Positions 7,974 to 16,960 are shown, counted from the first letter of the stretch. The stretch is 36,424 nucleotides of DNA from Acidobacteriota bacterium (GCA_018269025.1 JAFDVN010000102.1:1-36424), one strand, 5' to 3'. Translations and numbers: made by a program. The notes: generated by a model from the letters alone, not told the origin.

Positions 7974-9443
7974 ATGACCCCGACCGACCGCGCCATCGCC
8001 AAGCTGCCCGCGCATCTGCGCCGCTTCGTCGTGGCCCAGGATTACGAGGCCTACACGCCCCGGGACCAGGCCGTGTGGCGCCACATCCTCCACCGCCTCA
8101 CGGATCACTTAAGGGACAAGGCCCATCCGGTCTACCTGGAGGGGCTCGCCGCCACGGGCATCGGTGTGGAGCGCATCCCCAGCCTGGATGAGATGAACGA
8201 GAAGTTGGAAGCCCTTGGCTGGTGCGCCGTCGCTGTGCGGGGCTTTCTGCCCCCGGCGGTGTTCACCGAATTGCAGACCCTGCGGGTGCTCGCCATCGCC
8301 GAGGACATCCGGGACCATCGCCACATCGCCTACACGCCCGCGCCGGACATCGTCCATGAAAGCGCCGGTCACGCACCGATCCTCGCGAACGCCCGCTATG
8401 CCGAGTATGTCCAGCGCTGCGGGCAGGTGGGATTCAAGGCCATCGCTTCCCTGGAGGACCAAGAAGTTTTCGAGGCCATCCGCAATCTCAGCGTCGTGAA
8501 GGAAGACCCCACCGCGACACCCACCCAAGTGCGTGACGCGGAAGCGCGTCTCTCGGCCGCGGGTTTGGCCAAGCGCTTCACGAGCGAGAACACCAAGGCT
8601 AGCCGCCTCTACTGGTGGACGGCGGAATACGGCCTCATCGGCACCCCCGCGGCCCCGAAGATCTACGGCGCGGGCCTCCTCAGCTCCATCGGCGAGGCCG
8701 AGCACTGCCTCACCGCCGCGGTGAAGAAGCTGCCCCTGTCCCTCGCCTGCGTGGACACGGAATACGACATCACGACCATGCAACCCCAGCTCTTCGTGGC
8801 CCGGGATTTCGACCATCTCTTCGAAGTTCTCGACGCTTTCGAGGCAACGCTGGCCTGGAAGCGGGGGGGGGACTTCGGCCTGGAACAAGCGCTCGCGGCG
8901 CGCACGGTGAATCACCTCGTCTTGTCTGACGGCACGGAAATCACCGGAATCGTGACGAAGGTGGAAAAGCTCGACCGGGAACACGCGCCCGGCCTCGCCA
9001 CCCTCGCCGCCCATCTGCGCGGTCCCATCCTTGTCTCGAAGCAGGGCAAGGCGATTGGCGCACCCATGGAAGGCGACGCCGTGGTGCTCTTCGGCGATGC
9101 CGCGCTCCACGAGGCTCACCGCCCCGCGAATGGCCTCGTCTTCACCAGCGCCGCCCTGCCCTCGGTGGCCGGTGGCCCGGCCGACCCCGAAGCTTGGGAC
9201 GCGGCCTTCGGCGCCTTCAACGCCTTTGCCACCGGCGACGCCGAGGCCTGCGCCCGCGCCGCCAAGGCCGAGGCCCTTTCGCCGGAGATGGCCGCGCACT
9301 ATGTGGCCCTTCGCCGGATGAGGGAGTCTGGCCACTCCGATCCTCGGGCGCTGGACACGCTTTCGTCCGTCGTCGCCGCCCATCCTGAGGAATGGCTGCT
9401 CCAGGAAGAACTGGACGCACTCCGGACGCCCGTTCACGCCTAA
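7974..9443 (+). CDS. Aromatic amino acid hydroxylase (pterin-dependent, phenylalanine-type)
   Basis: A 489-residue non-haem iron hydroxylase that uses a reduced pterin and O2, probably turning phenylalanine into tyrosine. The iron ligands are visible: His128 and His133 in PDIVHESAGHAP and Glu218 in YWWTAEYG. The entry YEAYTPRDQAVWRH and GLLSSIGEAEHCL are also family marks. It is longer than the compact bacterial enzyme (about 260-300 residues): after the catalytic part ends near residue 290, about 190 more residues follow that I do not recognise. ATG 7974 is preceded by a GAGG site; a TTG at 7956 is less likely. phhB, four genes along, supplies pterin recycling. Confidence 0.9.
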   Translation: MTPTDRAIAKLPAHLRRFVVAQDYEAYTPRDQAVWRHILHRLTDHLRDKAHPVYLEGLAATGIGVERIPSLDEMNEKLEALGWCAVAVRGFLPPAVFTELQTLRVLAIAEDIRDHRHIAYTPAPDIVHESAGHAPILANARYAEYVQRCGQVGFKAIASLEDQEVFEAIRNLSVVKEDPTATPTQVRDAEARLSAAGLAKRFTSENTKASRLYWWTAEYGLIGTPAAPKIYGAGLLSSIGEAEHCLTAAVKKLPLSLACVDTEYDITTMQPQLFVARDFDHLFEVLDAFEATLAWKRGGDFGLEQALAARTVNHLVLSDGTEITGIVTKVEKLDREHAPGLATLAAHLRGPILVSKQGKAIGAPMEGDAVVLFGDAALHEAHRPANGLVFTSAALPSVAGGPADPEAWDAAFGAFNAFATGDAEACARAAKAEALSPEMAAHYVALRRMRESGHSDPRALDTLSSVVAAHPEEWLLQEELDALRTPVHA

Positions 9444-9469
9444 ACTTGGGGGCGCAAGCGGGAGCCCCC

Positions 9470-10516
9470 ATGCCTTTCGAGCAGCTCAACGACGGCAATT
9501 GCAAAACCTACCTGGTGGCCGATGGCACCGAGGCTACGCTGGTGGATCCGCTCCTGGGCCGGGAGGACCACTACCTGAGGGTGCTCAAGGATCGCGGGCT
9601 CAAGCTCCGCGCGGTGGTGGACACCCATGTCCACGCGGATCACCTCTCCGCCTGCGCTCTGCTCCGGGACCGCACCGGCGCGGACCACGCCGTCCACGCC
9701 GCCTCGAAAGTCGCTGAAGGCAATTTGCGGCTGGAAGAAGGTTCACAGATGAAGGTCGGCGGAATCCCCGTGGACATCCTCCACACGCCGGGCCACACGG
9801 GCGATAGCATGACGCTCCGCCTGCCCGACCGGATCCTCACGGGAGATTTCCTCTTCCTCGGCGAAGGCGGCGCGGGACGGACGGACCTGCCCGGCGGTGA
9901 TCCCGGTGCCCATTGGGATTCCCTTCAGAAGCTGAACGGCCTGGACGGAGCCCTGCTCGTCTTCCCGGGCCACGATTACCGGGGCCGTTCCGAATCCACC
10001 CTCGCCCAGGAACGCCAGGCCAACCCGCGCCTTCAGCCCCGGAGCCGGGAGGCCTATGTGGCCTGGCTCAACGGTCTGCAGATGCCTCCCGCCGATTGGA
10101 TGAAGGCCGTCGTGAAGGCGAACCTCGCCTGCGCGCGGGACGCGAGGGGCGTTGAGATCCCGAGTGGCGGCGCCGTCTGCGAAGTGGGCGCGGGCTGCGC
10201 CGTGCCCCAGCTCAGTTGCGAGGCGTTCATGGACGGGTCGCGCCCCGCCCTCATCCTTGATGTGCGCAATCCGGACGAATTCACCGGCCCCCTCGGCCAC
10301 CTCGCTGGCGCGCGGCTCATCCCCCTCCCGGAGCTCGCGAGCCGAATCGGAGAGCTGGAAGGTTTCCGTGAAAGGCCCATCGTCGTGAACTGCAAGGCTG
10401 GGGGCCGCTCCAACAAGGCCGCGGAATTACTCATCCAAGCGGGCTTCCTCGATGTCCACTCCCTCTCCGGTGGCATGGGGCGCTGGAACGAGCTCGGCTA
10501 CCCGATCGAGCATTAG
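9470..10516 (+). CDS. Persulfide dioxygenase-like metallo-beta-lactamase with rhodanese domain
   Basis: A 348-residue fusion. Residues 1 to about 235 form an ETHE1-like metallo-beta-lactamase domain with H53-x-H55-x-D57-H58 in THVHADHLS, then HTPGHTGDS, LTGDFLF and VFPGHDY. Residues about 260-348 form a rhodanese domain with catalytic Cys308 in the loop CKAGGRS. Enzymes of this type oxidise glutathione persulfide or related persulfides to sulfite, with the rhodanese moving sulfur. The start ATG 9470 lies 26 bases after the hydroxylase stop. The MFS gene begins one base after its own stop, so translation of the two is likely coupled. Its link to aromatic metabolism is unclear. Confidence 0.88.
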   Translation: MPFEQLNDGNCKTYLVADGTEATLVDPLLGREDHYLRVLKDRGLKLRAVVDTHVHADHLSACALLRDRTGADHAVHAASKVAEGNLRLEEGSQMKVGGIPVDILHTPGHTGDSMTLRLPDRILTGDFLFLGEGGAGRTDLPGGDPGAHWDSLQKLNGLDGALLVFPGHDYRGRSESTLAQERQANPRLQPRSREAYVAWLNGLQMPPADWMKAVVKANLACARDARGVEIPSGGAVCEVGAGCAVPQLSCEAFMDGSRPALILDVRNPDEFTGPLGHLAGARLIPLPELASRIGELEGFRERPIVVNCKAGGRSNKAAELLIQAGFLDVHSLSGGMGRWNELGYPIEH

Positions 10517-10517
10517 G

Positions 10518-11708
10518 GTGAACGACCTCCAACTCGGCCTGCGGGCCAACGCCCGCCAGTTCTCTCTGCTCGTTCTCGTCAACGCATTCGTCGGCGCCAT
10601 GGCGGGGCTGGAACGGAGCATCCTCCCCGCCCTGGCGGAGCAGGGTTTTGGCCTCAGTGCGAAAACGGCCATCCTCGCCTTCCTCGTCGCCTTCGGCCTC
10701 GCCAAGGCCGGAGCGAATTTCATGGCCGGCCATCTGGGCCGCGAAGGGCGAAAAAAGGTCCTCGTGCTCGGATGGATCATCGGCCTGCCGGTGCCGCTCC
10801 TCCTCGCCTTCGCGCCGTCCTGGACTTGGATCGTCGTCGCCAACCTGCTCCTCGGACTCAACCAGGGCCTGTGCTGGTCCACGGCCGTCATCATGAAGAT
10901 TGATCTCGCGGGGCCGAAACAGCGTGGCTTGGCGATGGGCCTCAACGAAGCCGCGGGATATGGTGCCGTCGCGCTCATGGCCTACGCCACGGCCCGCATC
11001 GCCGAAAGCTGGGGGCTTCGGCCCTGGCCTTTCCTGCTGGGCTTCGCGCTCGTCCTCGCGGGACTGCTGATCACGGTGCTCTTCGTGCGGGAGACCCGGT
11101 CCCACGCCGCCCTTGAAGGCGCGGGAGGAGGCATTTCCTCTCGAGAAGCGCTGCGACGGGGCAGTTGGAGCGATCCGGTGCTTTCGACCCTCTCCTGGAT
11201 TGGCATGGTGAACAACCTCAACGATGGCCTGGCCTGGGGTCTTCTGCCCCTCTTCTATGCCTCGAAGGGCCTGGACCTCGCCCAAATCGGACTCCTCGCC
11301 GCGCTCTATCCGGCCGTGTGGGGCGTGGCGCAGCTCGGCACCGGCTGGCTTTCGGACCACACGGGGCGCAAGCCCCTCATCGCGTGGGGCATGATCCTCC
11401 AGGGCGCGTCCCTCGCGGCCCTGCCCTGGTTGCAGGGGATGGCCGCCTTCGCCGGGGCCGCCGCCCTCCTGGGCCTCGGCACGGCCATGGTCTACCCGAC
11501 CCTGCTGGCCGCCGTGGCGGATGGCGCCGCGCCCTCGTGGCGTCCCGTCGCCGTGGGGGTCTACCGCCTGTGGCGGGATGGCGGCTATGTGGTGGGCGCG
11601 CTCCTGGCCGGGATCGTCGCCGACGCCATGGGCCTCGGTGCCGCCATCCTCGCCGTGGCCGGCCTCACCGCCGCAGCGGGGGTGCTCGGTGCGATCCGGT
11701 TGCGCTAG
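10518..11708 (+). CDS. MFS transporter
   Basis: A 396-residue membrane transporter of the major facilitator superfamily, with about 12 hydrophobic segments. The loop after segment 2 (GHLGREGRKKVLVLG) and the matching loop in the second half (GWLSDHTGRKPLIAWG) are the family's conserved cytoplasmic motifs. The chosen start is GTG 10518, one base after the rhodanese-fusion stop; an earlier start would overlap that gene. Substrate is unknown. Its place between persulfide dioxygenase and phhB might suggest sulfite or aromatic compound export, but the sequence does not show this. Confidence 0.85.
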   Translation: MNDLQLGLRANARQFSLLVLVNAFVGAMAGLERSILPALAEQGFGLSAKTAILAFLVAFGLAKAGANFMAGHLGREGRKKVLVLGWIIGLPVPLLLAFAPSWTWIVVANLLLGLNQGLCWSTAVIMKIDLAGPKQRGLAMGLNEAAGYGAVALMAYATARIAESWGLRPWPFLLGFALVLAGLLITVLFVRETRSHAALEGAGGGISSREALRRGSWSDPVLSTLSWIGMVNNLNDGLAWGLLPLFYASKGLDLAQIGLLAALYPAVWGVAQLGTGWLSDHTGRKPLIAWGMILQGASLAALPWLQGMAAFAGAAALLGLGTAMVYPTLLAAVADGAAPSWRPVAVGVYRLWRDGGYVVGALLAGIVADAMGLGAAILAVAGLTAAAGVLGAIRLR

Positions 11709-11727
11709 CCTTCCAGAGGAGATGGAT

Positions 11728-11976
11728 ATGACCTGGATCGAGAAGGACAAGGCCCTGCACCGCGAGATCAAGACGCCGGACTATGTCACGGCCTTCAGTC
11801 TCGTTGCCGCCCTCACGCCCCTGGCGGAGAAGGCGGGACACCACCCCGACCTAGAGCTGGGCTGGGGCTATGTGCGCATCAAACTCACCACCCACGACGC
11901 GGGCGGGGTGACCGACAAGGACCACGCGTTGGCGAAAGCCATTGATCAACTCGCGGTGAAGTTCGGCCTGCAATAG
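11728..11976 (+). CDS. phhB: Pterin-4a-carbinolamine dehydratase
   Basis: An 82-residue enzyme that dehydrates the 4a-hydroxy-pterin formed by aromatic amino acid hydroxylases, so the cofactor can be reduced and used again. The family signature GHHPDLELGWGYVRIKLTTH carries the paired active-site histidines, and THDAGGVTDKDHALAKAID follows. Start ATG 11728 is preferred over ATG 11722 because the AGAGGAG ribosome site (11715-11721) then has normal spacing. It ends the plus-strand run that contains the hydroxylase, which supports both assignments. It is convergent with murD, 16 bases away. Confidence 0.92.
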   Translation: MTWIEKDKALHREIKTPDYVTAFSLVAALTPLAEKAGHHPDLELGWGYVRIKLTTHDAGGVTDKDHALAKAIDQLAVKFGLQ

Positions 11977-11992
11977 CCTTCACCGCGGTGAG

Positions 11993-13321
11993 TCAGCTTT
12001 TCGCCCATTCCGCCACCAGCGCCTCGAATCTCCGTCCGCGCTCTTCGAAATTCTTGAACTGATCGAAGCTCGCGCAGGCGGGGCTGAGGAGGACTTGGTC
12101 CCCGGGTTCCGCCAATTCCAAGGCGCCGTTCACGGCATCCTCGAAGCCCCAGACGGTTTCATGGGGCAGATCGTCCAAGTCCCGCTCAAGCTGCGGGATC
12201 GCGTCCCCGAGGAAGACGAGGCGGCGCAGCTTGCCCTCCAGCGCCTCCCGCAGCGGGGCGTAGCTGGCCCCCTTGTCCGTGCCACCCAGGAGCAGCACGA
12301 GCGGTCCCGGGAGCGCGCGGACGGCGATGAGGGTCGCGTCCACATTGGTGCCCTTGGAGTCGTTGTAGCAGCGCACGCCGTCCTTCTCGCCGCAAAAGGC
12401 GATGCGGTGGGCGAGGCCGGGATAGGTGCGGAGCCCTTCTCGGATTGCCTCCACACTTGCACCGGCGTGACGCGCTAGAAGCGCCGCAGCGAGGGCGTTC
12501 TCGATATTGTGATTCCCAGGAATCTTCAATTCGGAACGGTGAAGCAGGGGTTCGCCATGAAGGTGGAGCTGTCCGGCTTCGTCGCACCAAGCCTCGCAAG
12601 GTTCCCATCCAAACCGTGCGGTGTTGCCTTGTCCTGGCGCGCCTTCCGCCAGTTCCGGATGGGCCAGCGGCACCACGCGCAGGTCCTCCCTGCCCTGGCC
12701 GCCGAACACCCGCAGCTTGGCGCGACGGTAGGTTTCCAGATTCCCGTAGCGGGCCAGGTGATCCGGCGTGAGGTTGAGGAAGGCCGCGCCTTCGGCATGG
12801 AAGGAGTCGAGGCTTTCCAGTTGGTAGCTGCTCAACTCCAACGCGAAGACGGTCCCAGGCTTCGCGGATTGGACCGCCTCCAGAAAGGGCGTCCCCAGGT
12901 TGCCGCAGGCGACGGTGGGAATGCCCGAAGTCTGGAGCAGGTGGGCTACGAGATCCGTGGTCGTGCTCTTGCCGTTCGTGCCAGTGATGGCGAGGACCTT
13001 GGAGCCATCCTGTCGCTCCCGGAGGAGGCGGTGCCCCAGTTCCACTTCGCCGATGACCTCGATGCCCCGGGCCAAGGCCTCCGCGACGAAGGGCGCACTG
13101 CGGGGGATGCCGGGGCTCAGGATCACCCGATCGCATTCGTCCAGGATGGAAAGGGGGTGCCCGCCCCAGACGCCCTGGATACCCCGGGCCGCCAGCTCCC
13201 GCGCATCGGCGGGCTCCGGGCCCAGGTCAGTCAGGAGGACCTCCCCGCCCTGGTCGCGCAGCCACTGGGCCGCAGCCCGGCCGGAGGCGCCAGCGCCCAT
13301 CACCACACTCCACATGCCCAT
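11993..13321 (-). CDS. murD: UDP-N-acetylmuramoyl-L-alanine--D-glutamate ligase
   Basis: A 442-residue Mur ligase that adds D-glutamate to UDP-MurNAc-L-Ala in the cytoplasm. The N-terminal Rossmann part (VVMGAGASGRAAAQWLRDQG) binds the UDP moiety, the ATP site is AITGTNGKSTTTDL, the central domain shows ELSSYQLESLD and NLTPDHLARYG, and the C-terminal domain shows YNDSKGTNVDATLIA and LLLGGTDKGA. Length is typical. An alternative Met codon lies at 13313-13315. In this cluster it is cut off from mraY by the plus-strand EAL gene, with which it is divergent, so it must have its own promoter in 13322-13422. Confidence 0.96.
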   Translation of the reverse strand: MGMWSVVMGAGASGRAAAQWLRDQGGEVLLTDLGPEPADARELAARGIQGVWGGHPLSILDECDRVILSPGIPRSAPFVAEALARGIEVIGEVELGHRLLRERQDGSKVLAITGTNGKSTTTDLVAHLLQTSGIPTVACGNLGTPFLEAVQSAKPGTVFALELSSYQLESLDSFHAEGAAFLNLTPDHLARYGNLETYRRAKLRVFGGQGREDLRVVPLAHPELAEGAPGQGNTARFGWEPCEAWCDEAGQLHLHGEPLLHRSELKIPGNHNIENALAAALLARHAGASVEAIREGLRTYPGLAHRIAFCGEKDGVRCYNDSKGTNVDATLIAVRALPGPLVLLLGGTDKGASYAPLREALEGKLRRLVFLGDAIPQLERDLDDLPHETVWGFEDAVNGALELAEPGDQVLLSPACASFDQFKNFEERGRRFEALVAEWAKS

Positions 13322-13422
13322 GCCTGGCTCCAGATGTTAAGTCTAGCAAAGACACAGGACAGGGCCTTCCTCTGGCGGGAATTCCGAGTAGGGTTAAGCT
13401 CATCCCACGCTTTGGAGACCCG

Positions 13423-14184
13423 ATGGAGCGATCGCTCCTCAACTTGATCCTCGCGGACGAGATTCAACTCGTCCCTGTGACCCAGCCCATCATGAACTTG
13501 CGCTCCATGCGGCTGGAGGCGCGGGAATACCTCACCCACTTCGTGGACGAAGCGGGCGTGGATCGAAGCTCCGGCGTGCTCCTGGCGGATCTCTCGCTGC
13601 CGGAAAAGGACCGGGTCGCGCTGGATCTCAAGTGCCTCGCCCGCACCTTCGAGACCTTGGCCCAGCTTCCTCCGGCCCTCTCTCACCTGCACTTCGTGAA
13701 CCTGGAACCGCGGACCTTGGAGAATCCGGCCTTCTGGGAAGTGCTCCCGGGCTGGCTCGAAGCCCTATCCATTCGCCCGGACCAGATCGTGATGGAATTC
13801 ACCGAAGCCCAGAGCGTCCACAACCTGGACGACCTGAAGGACTACGCCCGTCGCCTGCGCGTGATGGGGCTCCGCATCGCGGTGGATGATCTCGGTTCCG
13901 GCGTCGCGAGCCTGTCCCACATGGCGCGGCTCGCGCCGGACTTCATCAAGGCCGACCGCAGCCTCGTGCAACAGGCCCACCGCCGCCCCTACCAATCCGC
14001 CCTGCTGAACGCCCTCGCCCACTTCGCCCGCGCCATGCGCGTGGGCTTCATCGCCGAAGGCATTGAGACGCCCGAAGAATTGACGGCCATTACCGATGCT
14101 GATGTGCCGTGGGGCCAGGGCTATGTCTTTGGAAGGCCCGTCATCGGCGTGCCGGAGATCAGCCCGGCGAATCAGGCGGGCTGA
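13423..14184 (+). CDS. EAL-domain protein (degenerate signature)
   Basis: A 253-residue protein made almost only of an EAL domain, the fold of cyclic di-GMP phosphodiesterases. Conserved parts are VMEFTE, VDDLGSGVASL (family DDFGTG), FIKADRSLV, AEGIETPEEL and GQGYVFGRP. The signature ExLxR is altered to EAREY: the glutamate stays, but the Leu and the substrate-binding Arg are lost. Activity is therefore doubtful; it may bind cyclic di-GMP or another partner instead. A GGAG site precedes ATG 13423. It sits between murD and mraY on the opposite strand and ends at a strong hairpin shared with the mraY end. Confidence 0.82.
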   Translation: MERSLLNLILADEIQLVPVTQPIMNLRSMRLEAREYLTHFVDEAGVDRSSGVLLADLSLPEKDRVALDLKCLARTFETLAQLPPALSHLHFVNLEPRTLENPAFWEVLPGWLEALSIRPDQIVMEFTEAQSVHNLDDLKDYARRLRVMGLRIAVDDLGSGVASLSHMARLAPDFIKADRSLVQQAHRRPYQSALLNALAHFARAMRVGFIAEGIETPEELTAITDADVPWGQGYVFGRPVIGVPEISPANQAG

Positions 14185-14189
14185 AACGG

Positions 14190-14259
14190 GAACCACCGAT
14201 ACACAGCGATGAACACCGACCTGATTTCATCGGTGTCCATCGCTGTCCATCGGTGGTTC
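14190..14259. repeat. Long palindromic repeat, copy C (likely bidirectional terminator)
   Basis: The arms 14190-14220 and 14228-14259 match at 27 of about 30 positions around a loop of 7-8 bases. The right arm is built from 10-base units of the type CATCGGTGTC / CATCGCTGTC / CATCGGTGGT. The element fills the gap between the convergent EAL and mraY genes, starting 6 bases after one stop codon and ending 2 bases before the other. Its position fits a two-way terminator. Confidence 0.85.
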
Positions 14260-14260
14260 T

Positions 14261-15349
14261 TTATCGCAGTTTCAGCGAGCTGATCGCGAGGATGCTGCAC
14301 ACGATGGCGGTGATCCAGAGCCGGATCACGACTTTCGTCTCGGCGAGGCCGCCCAGTTCCATGTGGTGATGGAAGGGGGCCATGCGGAAGATGCGCTTGC
14401 CGCCGCGCAGGCGGTAGCTGCCGATTTGCAGGATCACGCTCACGGCCTCGATGACGAAGAGCCCACCCGCGATGAGCAAAAGCAGTTCCTGCTTGATGAT
14501 GATGGCCACCACGCCCAGCGCGCCGCCCAGGGCTAGCGAACCCGTGTCTCCCATGAACACTTCCGCCGGGTGGGCGTTGTACCAGAGGAAGCCCAGGCAG
14601 GCGCCGCACACCGCGCCCATGAACACCGCCAATTCCGCGCCGCCGGGCACATGGGGCACGACGAGGTAGGCGGCGAGCTTCGCGTTGCCCACCACATAGG
14701 CGAGGATCGCGAAAGTGACGGAGACGACGAGCAATCCCCCCGCCGCGAGTCCATCCAATCCATCGGTCAAATTCACCGCGTTGCTCGTTCCCACGACGAC
14801 GAGCCAGATCCAGGGGATGAGGAAGATACCCAGGTCCGGCTTGAAATTCTTGAAGAAGGGCACAGAGAGGTGGCTGGTGTCATGGCCCCGCAGTCCGAAA
14901 TGGAGCGTCAGCCACGCCACGCCGAGGGTGATGAGCGTCAACAGGACCATCTTCTGCTTGCTGGAGAGGCCGAGATTTTGTTTCTTGAGGAGCTTCTTGG
15001 CGTCGTCAAAGGCGCCGACCGCGCCAAATCCGATAAGCGCGATGAGCGTCACCCAGATCGCGCCGCTGTGGAGATTGCACCAGAGCAGCGTGGACAGGAG
15101 GATCACGACGATCATCAGCAGGCCACCCATGGTGGGCGTGCCCGCCTTGCCTTGGTGGTGCTTGGGGCCTTCTTCCCGGATGTGCTGGCCCATCTTGAGG
15201 CGGCGCAAGGTGCGGATCATCCAGGGCCCGAGCAGGAGGCTGAGCAGCATCGCCGTCGCCGCGGCCATGGCGGCCCGGAAAGTGATGTAACGCATGACCC
15301 CGGCACCGGGGACATGGTCTCGGAAGAGCTCGAAGAGGCGCGGCAGCAT
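14261..15349 (-). CDS. mraY: Phospho-N-acetylmuramoyl-pentapeptide-transferase
   Basis: A 362-residue membrane enzyme that joins UDP-MurNAc-pentapeptide to undecaprenyl phosphate, giving lipid I. About ten membrane segments are visible. Signature parts are GKAGTPTMGGLL, GAFDDAKKLLKKQNLGLS, NAVNLTDGLDGLAAG (catalytic Asp region), FMGDTGSLALGG and the histidine-rich FRMAPFHHHMELGG near the C terminus. ATG 15349 is chosen because the conserved start (MLPRLFELFRDHVPG) begins there; the open frame upstream encodes nothing family-like. The gene stands alone: a plus-strand kinase lies upstream (divergent) and the EAL gene lies downstream (convergent). Confidence 0.96.
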   Translation of the reverse strand: MLPRLFELFRDHVPGAGVMRYITFRAAMAAATAMLLSLLLGPWMIRTLRRLKMGQHIREEGPKHHQGKAGTPTMGGLLMIVVILLSTLLWCNLHSGAIWVTLIALIGFGAVGAFDDAKKLLKKQNLGLSSKQKMVLLTLITLGVAWLTLHFGLRGHDTSHLSVPFFKNFKPDLGIFLIPWIWLVVVGTSNAVNLTDGLDGLAAGGLLVVSVTFAILAYVVGNAKLAAYLVVPHVPGGAELAVFMGAVCGACLGFLWYNAHPAEVFMGDTGSLALGGALGVVAIIIKQELLLLIAGGLFVIEAVSVILQIGSYRLRGGKRIFRMAPFHHHMELGGLAETKVVIRLWITAIVCSILAISSLKLR

Positions 15350-15490
15350 GGCTCCATTGTGGCCCAGGTTGGCCTTTCCCGTCGGGTGGCGGGAAGCCGG
15401 GAGCAGCCTTCCCATTCACCGGAAATTCCCCATTCGGGTTCCCGACCGGAGTATGCTTGCCGCGCGTCCCCTCAATCACCCCGGAGATCC

Positions 15491-16960
15491 ATGCCCAGCG
15501 ATCCCCAAGCCATCGGCCGATACCAAGTTCTCCGTCTTCTCGGCGAAGGGGGCATGGGCGCGGTCTACCTCTGCCAGGATCCGCTCCTCAAACGCCAGGT
15601 GGCCGTGAAGACGGTGCTCGCGGGCCGCGCGGATTCGGCGGACATGCTGGAGCGCTTCCAACGGGAATCGGAAATCAGCGCGCGGCTCAATCACCCGAAC
15701 ATCGTGACGGTCTTCGATGTGGGCGATGATCCGGGCGTCGGCCCCTTCATGACCATGGAGTTCGTGGACGGGTCCTCCCTCGCGAGCCTCATCCAGGCGG
15801 GTCCGGTGGACCCTGGCTTCGGGGTGGACTTGCTCGCCCAAGCCTCGCTGGCTCTCGGTGCCGCGGCCAAGTCGGGCGTCATCCATCGGGATATCAAGCC
15901 CGAGAACATGCTCGTCAGCCGGGAAGGCGTCCTCAAACTCACGGATTTCGGCGTGGCGAAGGAAGAGACGAGCACCAGCCTCACCACCACGGGCATGCTC
16001 GTGGGCACACCCACCCACACGGCACCCGAGCTGCTCTCCGGTGACAAGGCCTCCCCGGACACAGATCGCTACGCCCTGGCGGTTACGGCCTTCCAGCTCT
16101 TCAATAAGGGGCTCCTCCCCCACAAGGGCGCGACCATCCACGCCTTGATGAGCCACATCGTCAATTCAGATCCTGAGCTTCCGCCCGATATGCCCAATCC
16201 CGCGGCCAGGGTCTTCCTCAAAGCGCTTCATCGCGATCCGAACCGGCGTTACAGCACCGGCGCGGCCTTCGTGGAGGATCTGGCGGATGCCTATGGGGCC
16301 TCCGTCGCCCTCCCCGCCCGGGCCATGGATCGGGCCGTCGTGGCGCACCCCGGCGACAGCGTCACCCAGGACATGCCCACGCCGACGGACTTCTCGCCTC
16401 GCACCTCCTCCGCCACACCAAGGACCAAGGCGAAGGAAACCAGCGGCGCCAGGCTCCAAGGACCGCCGTCGGGCCTATTCCAGAACGGCGCCGGGGGCGA
16501 CGACTTGCCGCCGCCTTCGGAACTCGCCCAGCAGATCCGTGTGGGCCTTGCCGCGCCCACAGCCCAGGCCCACGCGGGCCGTGTGCACCTGCCTCAACTC
16601 GCCCCCGTCAAGGCGCGGTCGCACAAGGGCCTGCTCACGGCGGTGCTGGTCGTGGTCGCGGCTTTGGTTGGTTGGAATTACCTGCGTTCTCGTCAAGCCG
16701 CGGCAGCCGCCGCGGCCGCGGCCGCCGCGCCTCCCCCGGCACTGGCCCCCGCGGGCTTCTCCACCGTGGTGACCGACCCCGGCGGGGCGACCGTCTACCT
16801 CGGTGGTCGCCAGGTCGGGACGACCCCCATGGACCTGCTGGCCATCCCCTCCTCCGCCAAGGAGATCCGCATCGAGAAGCCCGGCTACAAACCCTGGAAA
16901 GGCAGGCTCGGGCCCAGCGACCCGCTCCCGCCGCTCATCAAGCTCGAACCCAACGACTGA
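15491..16960 (+). CDS. Ser/Thr protein kinase with PEGA domain
   Basis: A 489-residue Hanks-type kinase. Residues 11-270 hold the kinase domain: glycine loop LLGEGGMGAVY, ATP-binding Lys40, catalytic IHRDIKPENM (Asp134), metal-binding DFG (Asp152) and GTPTHTAPELL. A Pro/Ala-rich linker follows, then one membrane segment near residues 380-400, an Ala-rich stretch, and a PEGA domain (about 418-489; VTDPGGATVYLGGRQVGTTP, KPGYKPWKGRL) outside the membrane. All catalytic residues are present. The gene interrupts the dcw cluster, divergent from mraY, so it may act on wall synthesis; this is inference from position. Its TGA stop directly abuts the stop codon of the next, convergent gene. Confidence 0.93.
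   Translation: MPSDPQAIGRYQVLRLLGEGGMGAVYLCQDPLLKRQVAVKTVLAGRADSADMLERFQRESEISARLNHPNIVTVFDVGDDPGVGPFMTMEFVDGSSLASLIQAGPVDPGFGVDLLAQASLALGAAAKSGVIHRDIKPENMLVSREGVLKLTDFGVAKEETSTSLTTTGMLVGTPTHTAPELLSGDKASPDTDRYALAVTAFQLFNKGLLPHKGATIHALMSHIVNSDPELPPDMPNPAARVFLKALHRDPNRRYSTGAAFVEDLADAYGASVALPARAMDRAVVAHPGDSVTQDMPTPTDFSPRTSSATPRTKAKETSGARLQGPPSGLFQNGAGGDDLPPPSELAQQIRVGLAAPTAQAHAGRVHLPQLAPVKARSHKGLLTAVLVVVAALVGWNYLRSRQAAAAAAAAAAAPPPALAPAGFSTVVTDPGGATVYLGGRQVGTTPMDLLAIPSSAKEIRIEKPGYKPWKGRLGPSDPLPPLIKLEPND

Noticed and set aside
8109-9437. A 442-codon open frame opposite the aromatic hydroxylase
   Set aside because: Long antisense frames are expected at this GC content. The hydroxylase on the plus strand has full family motifs and a ribosome site.
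14570-15490. A long N-terminal extension of the kinase frame
   Set aside because: The frame is open but lies opposite mraY. The kinase domain starts just after ATG 15491, which has a GGAG site upstream.
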